A stretch of 15,834 nt of DNA from Synechococcus sp. MED650 (GTDB taxonomy: Bacteria > Cyanobacteriota > Cyanobacteriia > PCC-6307 > Cyanobiaceae): NCBI GenBank assembly GCA_002691345.1, contig NZHI01000038.1, positions 8,826 through 24,659 of the forward strand, in the 5' to 3' direction. Positions 7,792 through 13,806 of the stretch are shown piece by piece. The stretch's first letter is position 1. Each line of letters opens with the position of its first letter. A model generated the notes under the pieces. The model ran no database searches. It worked only from the letters and a program-made list of their open reading frames with translations, and was not told where the DNA came from. Position numbers and translations under genes: made by a program.

Positions 7792-8609
7792 CAAAGCTCT
7801 GCTGCCATGCGGAGGGTCTGGCTGATGGGGCCCACATCGTGGACGCGGACAACAGCAGCGCCAGCCTGTGCACAACGGCAGACCACAGCCGCCGTTCCCC
7901 AGAGGCGCGCTTTTGCTCTGGGCTCATTCAGCACTGCGCCGATAAATCTCTTTCGTGATGGGCCGATCAGCACAGGGATGTTGCTTTCAGTGAGCTGTTC
8001 GAGGTGCTTGAGAAGCATGAGATTTTGCTCATGGGTCTTGGCAAATCCAAGACCTGGATCCCAGATGATCTGATCCGCAGCAACCCCAGCCTTCAGTGCA
8101 GCCTCGCTCCGGGCCTGCAACCCCTGTTTCACATCAGTTATGAGATCGACGTAATTAGTGAGCTCATCCATCGTCTTGCTGGTTCCACGGCTGTGCATCA
8201 GCACCATTGGACACCCAGCGTCTGCCACGACCCGCAGAATCTCTGGATCGCGCTGACCGCCACTGACATCATTGATCCAGTTCGCTCCGGCCTGAAGGGC
8301 CGCCTCGGCCACAGGAGCGAGAAAGGTGTCGACGGACAGCAAGGCATCCGGAAACTGTTCGCGGATCGCCACCAAGGCCGGCAGCAACCGCCGGCACTCT
8401 TCTTCGGCCCCAACCTCATCAGCTCCCGGACGCGTGCTCTGGGCTCCGAGATCCAGGACATCCGCACCCCGCTGCAATTGCCGAGAGGCCTCGGCTAGAG
8501 CCTTTTCAGTGGCGAGGAAACGACCCCCATCACTGAAGGAATCTGGGGTGATGTTGATCACACCCATCAAGGCTGTGCGGCTCTGCCAGTTCGCTGGCCA
8601 GGAACCCAA
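7788..8609 (-). CDS. folP: Dihydropteroate synthase
   Basis: Condenses 6-hydroxymethyl-dihydropterin pyrophosphate with p-aminobenzoate to dihydropteroate in folate synthesis; it is the sulfonamide target. Seen in order: MGVINITPDSFSDGG (pterin-binding loop), LDLGAQSTRPGA, SVDTF, WINDVSGG, MHSRG, DPGLGFAKTHEQN, GPSRKRFIG and VRVHDV near the end, so all the usual (beta/alpha)8 barrel motifs are present. The start is uncertain. I prefer TTG at 8609, immediately after the tpiA TGA, which gives 273 residues beginning LGSWPANWQSRT and a family-like length. The GTG at 8666 gives 292 residues but overlaps tpiA by 56 bases. Its stop overlaps the GTG of the glycosyltransferase gene, indicating a shared transcript. 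Confidence 0.96.
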   Translation of the reverse strand: MGSWPANWQSRTALMGVINITPDSFSDGGRFLATEKALAEASRQLQRGADVLDLGAQSTRPGADEVGAEEECRRLLPALVAIREQFPDALLSVDTFLAPVAEAALQAGANWINDVSGGQRDPEILRVVADAGCPMVLMHSRGTSKTMDELTNYVDLITDVKQGLQARSEAALKAGVAADQIIWDPGLGFAKTHEQNLMLLKHLEQLTESNIPVLIGPSRKRFIGAVLNEPRAKARLWGTAAVVCRCAQAGAAVVRVHDVGPISQTLRMAAELW

Positions 8610-8610
8610 A

Positions 8611-9342
8611 TCAGGCCGCTTGGTAATTGGCAATGCGGGCAAAGCTCTCGGGTTGGAGGGATGCACCGCCCACCAACACTCCGTCGATATCGCTCATTCC
8701 CATCAGCTGATCAATGTTGGTGGGTTTGACCGACCCGCCGTACTGGATCACCAAATCGGGAGAGCCCACCCAACTGCGGATGAGACCGCAGATCCGGTTG
8801 GCTTCCTCGGCCTCGCAGGTCTTGCCGGTGCCGATGGCCCAGATCGGTTCGTAGGCCACCACAAGCTTGTCGGCGTCTAAACCTTCGATGCCCTGCTCGA
8901 TTTGGCGCCGGATCACACGTTCGGCTTCTCCACGTTCACGCTGTTCATCACTTTCTCCAACGCAAACGATGGGGATGAGCCCATTGGCCTGGGAGGAACG
9001 GGCTCGGTGATTGATTTGCTCGTCGCTCTCACTGAAGTACTTGCGCGGTTCGCTGTGCCCCACGATTGTGTGGCTCACGCCAAGTTCCTTGAGCATGTTG
9101 GGTGAAATTTCTCCGGTGAAAGCACCTTCGCCTTCCCAGTGAACGTTCTGACTGGAGAGGTGCAGCCGTGAGTTTTGGCTGAGCTCTGCCATCGTTGAGA
9201 GGGCGGTGAAGGGGGGTGCCAGCACAAGTTCCCGATCGTCAGGGGTTTCGGCGATCAGCGGCAGGAATGCAGCCATGAACTCCCGCGACTGGGCACAGGT
9301 CATGTGCATTTTCCAGTTGCCAGCGATCACCGGTCTGCGCAC
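8611..9342 (-). CDS. tpiA: Triosephosphate isomerase
   Basis: Interconverts glyceraldehyde-3-phosphate and dihydroxyacetone phosphate in glycolysis, gluconeogenesis and the Calvin cycle. Seen: N9 and K11 in VIAGNWKMH, catalytic H96 in IVGHSEPR, catalytic E165 in [14 protein letters not shown] with the mobile loop 6, and the phosphate-binding GGSVKP and GVLVGGASL near the end. I prefer GTG at 9342, which has AGGA about 8 bases upstream and gives the canonical start [11 protein letters not shown] and 243 residues. The ATG at 9357 would add five residues (MRTQG) and is a reasonable alternative. It lies 32 bases after the S4 gene and about 1 base before folP, consistent with an operon. Confidence 0.97.
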   Translation of the reverse strand: MRRPVIAGNWKMHMTCAQSREFMAAFLPLIAETPDDRELVLAPPFTALSTMAELSQNSRLHLSSQNVHWEGEGAFTGEISPNMLKELGVSHTIVGHSEPRKYFSESDEQINHRARSSQANGLIPIVCVGESDEQRERGEAERVIRRQIEQGIEGLDADKLVVAYEPIWAIGTGKTCEAEEANRICGLIRSWVGSPDLVIQYGGSVKPTNIDQLMGMSDIDGVLVGGASLQPESFARIANYQAA

Positions 9343-9374
9343 GCCTTGCGTCCTCATGGAATGTGGGTGCCAAC

Positions 9375-9572
9375 TTACGGCCCGATCGCCTTTTCCTCAC
9401 TCACAACAGACTCCTCACCAGCAAGCACAACCCGATCTCCTGCTGAAAGCTGGCGCCCCCGACGGGTTTCCACGCTTCCATTCACCTCCACCTCGCCCAT
9501 CTGAATGCGTTGTTTCGCTTCCCCACCCGTGGAGACCCAGCCCATCCATTTCAGATACTGATCCAGCTTCAT
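9375..9572 (-). CDS. Small S4-domain RNA-binding protein
   Basis: 65 residues, nearly all one S4 fold: [20 protein letters not shown], then [11 protein letters not shown] and [20 protein letters not shown], the pattern seen in ribosomal S4, RluB-type and YbcJ-like proteins (helix-turn-helix, then a beta strand with VNG). Family knowledge: such single S4 domains bind structured RNA, sometimes with the ribosome; the target here is unknown. I chose the ATG at 9572 as the family-typical start; another ATG at 9596 would add MVRSEIPR. The frame stays open far upstream (to about 10871), but that part is antisense to the ABC gene and is not coding. It appears to be first in the series S4, tpiA, folP, glycosyltransferase. 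It is divergent from the ABC exporter, with 39 bases between the starts. Confidence 0.9.
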   Translation of the reverse strand: MKLDQYLKWMGWVSTGGEAKQRIQMGEVEVNGSVETRRGRQLSAGDRVVLAGEESVVSEEKAIGP

Positions 9573-9611
9573 CCGTGGGATTTCTGATCTCACCATTGAT
9601 ACTGTGCCGCG

Positions 9612-11357
9612 ATGCTGACCCCATCTCAGGCCGGTTTCCGCCGACTTCTCCCACACCTTCGCCCTCACCTGCGGCAATTGCTCTGGGGGGGGATCTGCAT
9701 GTTGGTTTATGTGGGCAGTTTCCCGCTTCTTGTGCAGTTGGCCGGTTCGTTGTTCCCGGCTCTTGGCTCTGGTGATCTGAACCAAGTTCTGCAGCTGATC
9801 GGCCTGGCCCTGTTGATCTTTGCGGTTCAAAAGATTGCTCAGTTCGGCCAGGATTCCCTGCTCGCTGGGCCCGCGTTGCTGGTGAGCCAGCGTTTGCGCC
9901 GAGATCTTTTTCGTCGACTGCAGACCGTTGAGCTTGGAGCCCTCGAAAAGCTCTCCGCTGGCGATCTCACCTATCGCTTCACCGAGGATGCGGATCGGGT
10001 CAGCGAGGTGCTCTACAAAACGATTCACGACACCGTTCCCAGCTTGCTGCAGCTGGTGGCTGTGCTCGGGATGATGCTTTGGCTCGACTGGAAGCTGACG
10101 CTGGCGATTCTGTTGCTGGCACCTGTGATCGTTTGGCTGATCAGCCTGTTCGGTGCCCGGGTGATGGCAGCTACTGAGCGCAGCCAAAAACAAGTCAGCG
10201 AATTGGCCGGTTTGCTGGGGGAGGCGATTGAAGGTCTCCCTCTGGTGCGTGCCTTCGCGGCAGAACCCTGGTTGCAAGAGCGCTTCGAAACGGAGATTGA
10301 TCAGCACCGCCAAGCGCGGCACCGCACCTACAGCCTTGTAGCTCTGCAGCATCCCGTTGTCGGAATCATTGAGGTTGTCGGTTTGTTTGCCGTTTTGGCC
10401 CTGGGGGCATGGCGCATTCAGAGCGGCGACCTGACCATTGCTGGTCTGAGCAGCTATCTCACCGGTCTGATCGTGCTGATCGATCCGATCGCCCATGTCA
10501 CCAACAACTTCAACGAATTTCAGCAGGGTCAGGCTTCTCTTCGGCGTCTGCGCCAGATCGAGCAAGAGCCTCAAGAAGCTGCTGATCCCATCAATGCTCA
10601 GCCGCTTGGAACACTCCAGGGTGAGCTCAGTTTTGAGCAAGTGAGCTTTGGTTATGACTCTGCTGAGCTGGTGTTGCGCAATCTCGACCTCCATGTGGAG
10701 GCGGGGCAAGTGTTGGCCATCGTTGGACCCTCCGGTGCTGGCAAAAGCACGCTTCTCTCGCTCTTGCTGCGTTTCAACACAGCGCAAGCCGGCCGCATCC
10801 TCCTGGATGGGCACGACATCAGCCTGTTGCGTGCCCGTGAGCTCCGGAAGCAGGTGGCCCTTGTGCCTCAACGCACCACGGTGTTCTCCGGCTCGATTGC
10901 TGAAGCGATTCGCTTCGGACGTCAGGCCACCGATGCTGAGGTTCAGGATGCGGCCCGCCTCGCGAATGCCGATGGATTCATTCGGTCATTGCCGAATGGT
11001 TACGACACGCTTTTGGAGGAGAGGGGCACCAACGTTTCAGGAGGACAACTTCAGCGGATAGCCATTGCCCGTGCCGTGCTGGGGAACCCCGCGCTGCTGC
11101 TGTTGGATGAAGCCACCAGTGCTCTTGATGCAGAAGCGGAAGCTGCGGTGCAGCTCGGGCTCAAGCAGGCCATGAACGGTCGAACGGTGCTGGTGATCGC
11201 CCACCGGCTCGCGACCGTTCAGGAGGCCGATCAAATTGTGGTGCTTGAACGTGGTTCTGTCGTCGATCGTGGATCTCACGACGATCTGATGAAGCGAGGC
11301 GGTCGCTACCGGGACCTCTGCGAAAGACAGTTCATTCGTGATCTGCAGAGCTCTTGA
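9612..11357 (+). CDS. ABC exporter, fused permease and ATPase (MsbA/BmrA-like half-transporter)
   Basis: 581 residues with a type I exporter membrane domain (about 20-320, some six hydrophobic segments) followed by an ATPase domain (about 335-575). Seen: Walker A GPSGAGKST (372-380), Q-loop VPQ (418-420), ABC signature VSGGQ (475-479), Walker B ALLLLDE (494-500) and H-loop IAHR (H531). All catalytic residues are intact. Such half-transporters work as homo- or heterodimers in the inner membrane. MsbA, LmrA and BmrA relatives move lipids, drugs or peptides, and the substrate cannot be told from sequence. No peptidase domain and no partner transporter are seen. The start ATG at 9612 has no clear Shine-Dalgarno site; GATACT at 9598-9603 could be a -10 box, which would give a nearly leaderless transcript. 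The DUF6447 gene follows after 49 bases on the same strand. Confidence 0.95.
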   Translation: MLTPSQAGFRRLLPHLRPHLRQLLWGGICMLVYVGSFPLLVQLAGSLFPALGSGDLNQVLQLIGLALLIFAVQKIAQFGQDSLLAGPALLVSQRLRRDLFRRLQTVELGALEKLSAGDLTYRFTEDADRVSEVLYKTIHDTVPSLLQLVAVLGMMLWLDWKLTLAILLLAPVIVWLISLFGARVMAATERSQKQVSELAGLLGEAIEGLPLVRAFAAEPWLQERFETEIDQHRQARHRTYSLVALQHPVVGIIEVVGLFAVLALGAWRIQSGDLTIAGLSSYLTGLIVLIDPIAHVTNNFNEFQQGQASLRRLRQIEQEPQEAADPINAQPLGTLQGELSFEQVSFGYDSAELVLRNLDLHVEAGQVLAIVGPSGAGKSTLLSLLLRFNTAQAGRILLDGHDISLLRARELRKQVALVPQRTTVFSGSIAEAIRFGRQATDAEVQDAARLANADGFIRSLPNGYDTLLEERGTNVSGGQLQRIAIARAVLGNPALLLLDEATSALDAEAEAAVQLGLKQAMNGRTVLVIAHRLATVQEADQIVVLERGSVVDRGSHDDLMKRGGRYRDLCERQFIRDLQSS

Positions 11358-11406
11358 ATCCCTCTACGATCAGCCCGCCGGACACCAACAATCCCGGCCA
11401 AGACCG

Positions 11407-11640
11407 ATGACTGATTCAGCTGCTAACAACCCTGTCCTCACCTTTGAAGGCAAGCGTTACGACCTCAATACTCTTCCCGACGAGCTCAAGGAACTTGTAC
11501 GCGGAATGCAGGTTGCGGATGCGCAGCTTCGGATGCATGAAGACACGCTCAAAGTGCTTGCTGTCGGTCGCCAAAGCCTGGCCATGCAGCTCAACGAAAA
11601 ACTGCAGTCGGTCAATCCGCTGCCTGATAACGAAGGTTGA
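11407..11640 (+). CDS. DUF6447-like small protein
   Basis: 77 residues, soluble, no signal peptide or membrane helix. Seen: an N-terminal strand-like segment LTFEGKRYDL, then ELKELVRGMQVADAQLRMHEDTLKVLAVGRQSLAMQLNEKL, a long amphipathic helix that could form a coiled coil. The pattern (FxGKxYxLxxLPDExKxLVxxxQxxDxxLxxxxxxLxVLxxxR) matches my memory of DUF6447, present in marine cyanobacteria and in their myoviruses; function unknown. I chose the ATG at 11407; the frame extends to 11338 but overlaps the ABC gene. It starts 49 bases after the ABC stop and ends just before a strong terminator, so it may be co-transcribed with the transporter or have its own promoter (TACGAT at 11368-11373 is a weak candidate). 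Confidence 0.85.
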   Translation: MTDSAANNPVLTFEGKRYDLNTLPDELKELVRGMQVADAQLRMHEDTLKVLAVGRQSLAMQLNEKLQSVNPLPDNEG

Positions 11641-11641
11641 G

Positions 11642-11685
11642 GATCATTAAAAAAGGGGGCACCAGAGGCCCCCTTTTTAATGATC
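11642..11685. terminator. Strong bidirectional rho-independent terminator
   Basis: Left arm at 11642-11660 (GATCATTAAAAAAGGGGGC), loop ACCAGAG (11661-11667), right arm at 11668-11685 (GCCCCCTTTTTAATGATC). The arms pair over about 18 bases with one bulged A. Each side of the GC core is followed by a run of T on the relevant strand, so it can end both the plus-strand DUF6447 transcript and the convergent symporter transcript, whose stop lies 12 bases away. Confidence 0.95.
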
Positions 11686-11696
11686 ACGAATGGTTC

Positions 11697-13046
11697 TCAA
11701 TCACCGAACTTGTAATCACGCGTGAGTTTGAACACTGTTCCCGAGAGCAGCAGAAGAGCCACCAAATTCGGCAGGGCCATTAACCCGTTCAGCGTGTCGG
11801 CAATTGACCACACCACTCCGCGGTCTCCGGCGATTGATCCGATCACCACAACGCCCACCCAGACCAAACGGAAGGGGAGAACCGCAGCATCTCCAAAGAG
11901 ATAGGTGGTGCAGCGTTCGCCATAAAAACTCCAACCCAGGATCGGGGTGAAAGCAAACACCACGAGCCCAAGGGTGACGACAACTCCACTTCCCGCCATC
12001 CCTGTGTTGAAGGCGGTGATCGAAAGGTCTGCCCCGCTGAGTTTCTCTCCAGCTTCATCCAAAAGAAGGTGAGCCTTTGTTGTGATGATCACAAGGGCAG
12101 TCATCGTGCAGATGATCAGGGTGTCAATGAAGGTTCCAAGCATTGCAACCGTGCCTTGACGAACTGGATTGTCTGTTTTGGCAGCGGCATGGGCGATCGG
12201 AGCACTTCCCAGCCCAGCTTCATTGGAGAAAATTCCGCGCTTGAATCCCATCAAAATCACCTGTCCCAAGGCTCCACCTGCTGCTGCTTTGCCACTGAAG
12301 GCATTGCTGAAAATCGTGCCCAGTGCCTCAGGTACTGCTCCTGCATTGGCGAGCAGCACGATGAGACAGGCGCCGACGTAGAGAATCGACATCAGTGGAA
12401 CGATGGCGGAAGCCGCTGTGGCGATCCGGCGAACGCCTCCAACTACCACTGAAAACACGAGAGCGGCCAGAACGATGCCGGTGATGAAGTTGGGAATGCC
12501 GAGCAGGCTGAGGGCAGAAGAGACTTCGAATGCCTGAACACCATTGCCGATCCCGAAACCAGCCAACATTCCAAAAACGGCGAAGAGACCCGCCATCCAG
12601 CTCCAGTTCTGACCAAGGCCGTTCCGGATGTAATACATCGGCCCACCGACGTGGTTCCCTTCAACGTCTGTTTCTCTGAACTGGACTGCCAGAACCGCCT
12701 CGGCGTATTTGGTGGCGATGCCGAAAATGGCAATGATCCACATCCAGAACACGGCTCCAGGGCCGCCAACGGCAATGGCACCGGCCACACCGGCGATATT
12801 GCCGGTGCCGATGGTGGCTGACAACGAGGTCATCAGTGCCTGGAATGGGGAAATTTCTCCCTCGCTCTGGGCATCCGATCGCCTGAGCATCATCGAAACG
12901 CCATAGCCCAAACGGTGCAGTGGCATGAACCGCAGGCCGATTGTCAGAACGATTCCGGTGGCGGCGATCAGGATGACTGTTGGCCATCCCCAGACAACGC
13001 CGTTGATCGGGTTGTTGATGGCCTGAATGGATTGTTCGAGTGACAC
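11697..13046 (-). CDS. Sodium:alanine (amino acid) symporter, AGCS family
   Basis: About 449 residues with some 10-11 hydrophobic segments. Seen: the AGCS signature GGPGAVFWMWIIAIFG, which fits the sodium:alanine symporter pattern, plus SATIGTGNIAGVAGA and GFKRGIFSNEAGLGSAP, both conserved in the family. Family knowledge: these inner-membrane proteins import alanine or glycine with Na+, which suits a marine organism. The start is uncertain. The frame opens at a TTG (13100), but the N-terminus from there (PASAGCDTIPENRSLGL) looks non-coding. GGAG lies about 7 bases before TTG at 13049 and about 10 before GTG at 13046; I chose GTG (VSLEQSIQAINNPING). It follows the DUF3386 gene by 59 bases on the same strand and ends at the shared terminator. 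Confidence 0.95.
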   Translation of the reverse strand: MSLEQSIQAINNPINGVVWGWPTVILIAATGIVLTIGLRFMPLHRLGYGVSMMLRRSDAQSEGEISPFQALMTSLSATIGTGNIAGVAGAIAVGGPGAVFWMWIIAIFGIATKYAEAVLAVQFRETDVEGNHVGGPMYYIRNGLGQNWSWMAGLFAVFGMLAGFGIGNGVQAFEVSSALSLLGIPNFITGIVLAALVFSVVVGGVRRIATAASAIVPLMSILYVGACLIVLLANAGAVPEALGTIFSNAFSGKAAAGGALGQVILMGFKRGIFSNEAGLGSAPIAHAAAKTDNPVRQGTVAMLGTFIDTLIICTMTALVIITTKAHLLLDEAGEKLSGADLSITAFNTGMAGSGVVVTLGLVVFAFTPILGWSFYGERCTTYLFGDAAVLPFRLVWVGVVVIGSIAGDRGVVWSIADTLNGLMALPNLVALLLLSGTVFKLTRDYKFGD

Positions 13047-13083
13047 CAATCCCAAGCTCCGATTTTCAGGGATCGTGTCACAA

Positions 13084-13097
13084 CCGGCAGAAGCCGG
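13084..13097 (-). repeat. Small hairpin between the DUF3386 and symporter genes
   Basis: CCGGC-TTCT-GCCGG on the minus strand, in the 59-base gap just after the DUF3386 stop. It lacks a following U tract, so it is at most a weak or processing signal rather than a full terminator. Confidence 0.35.
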
Positions 13098-13105
13098 CAA
13101 TTGGT

Positions 13106-13771
13106 TCAGAGCGCTTCCAGGTCTTCGAACCGGAACGTCTGGGATCCTGCAGGAACATCACCGTGGGCATCCGTGTCGATCACACGTTCAGAAAGCACCC
13201 AGGGTTGATCACCGGCAAGAGGGATAAAGGTGTCTTTGAAGCTGCTACGGCCACCACGGGGCTCACCACTTGAGGGATCGGCGTACTGACTGGTGTAGGT
13301 GTGGCTGAGGTATCCGTCACCGGTTTCAGTCACGGCTGTGGTGAAGATGGTGACTACGGTTCCGTGAATGTGGCGGTGCACCATCGTGACCACATCGTTT
13401 TTGATGCGGTAGCGGTCTCCTTGGCCTTTACCGCCAACGATCACTTCGGTGCCGACATCGTCACTTTCACCGGCGGTGAACGTGTTTTCCCCGTGGGTTT
13501 GCTCGAAGCTACGGCGCACCCGGTGGATGGCAACTTCCCAGAGCTGGGAGTTGATTGCCTTGAGCACGGCCTCGTCCTCGATGCCTTCGACCTTGGCTTT
13601 CAGGTCGGCACCGATTTCAAAGCGACCTTCCACTTTCTGGTCCCCCTGTTGCCAGATGCAACGGCCGCGGTAACCACCAAATCCTGGAGCCCAGGTGTAG
13701 CGGTTTTCGTAGGCCCGGCGGAATGCATCACGCAGATCGGTACCAGGCTTAGCGGGGGCAGAAGCAGTCAC
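13106..13771 (-). CDS. DUF3386 family protein, function unknown
   Basis: 221 residues, soluble, with no signal peptide, membrane helix or known catalytic motif. Seen: an N-terminal helix LRDAFRRAYENRYTWAPGFGGYRGRC, then alternating strands (FEIGADLKAKVEGI, RYRIKNDVVTMVHRHIHGTVVTIFTTAVTETGDGYLSHTY) that suggest a beta-rich barrel or sheet, with repeated histidines at MVHRHIHG. The overall pattern agrees with my memory of DUF3386, a cyanobacterial family of about 220 residues. The start is GTG at 13771; an overlapping ATG one base earlier hits an immediate stop. It lies 35 bases after carB and 59 bases before the symporter gene, so these may share a transcript. No function can be inferred from these neighbours. 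Confidence 0.85.
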   Translation of the reverse strand: MTASAPAKPGTDLRDAFRRAYENRYTWAPGFGGYRGRCIWQQGDQKVEGRFEIGADLKAKVEGIEDEAVLKAINSQLWEVAIHRVRRSFEQTHGENTFTAGESDDVGTEVIVGGKGQGDRYRIKNDVVTMVHRHIHGTVVTIFTTAVTETGDGYLSHTYTSQYADPSSGEPRGGRSSFKDTFIPLAGDQPWVLSERVIDTDAHGDVPAGSQTFRFEDLEAL

Positions 13772-13806
13772 ATCAGCTCGGCTGTTTCCACAACACTACC
13801 GACGGG

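Noticed and set aside
9410-9420. ACTCCTCACCA resembling the conserved core of the cyanobacterial small RNA Yfr1
   Set aside because: Only part of the core matches, there are no flanking stem-loops, and the site lies within the coding end of the S4 gene.
9573-10871. Long open frame on the minus strand opposite the ABC exporter, continuous with the S4 gene
   Set aside because: It is antisense to a clearly coding ABC transporter, its translation is rich in Q and H without any recognisable domain, and only the last 65 codons fit a known family.
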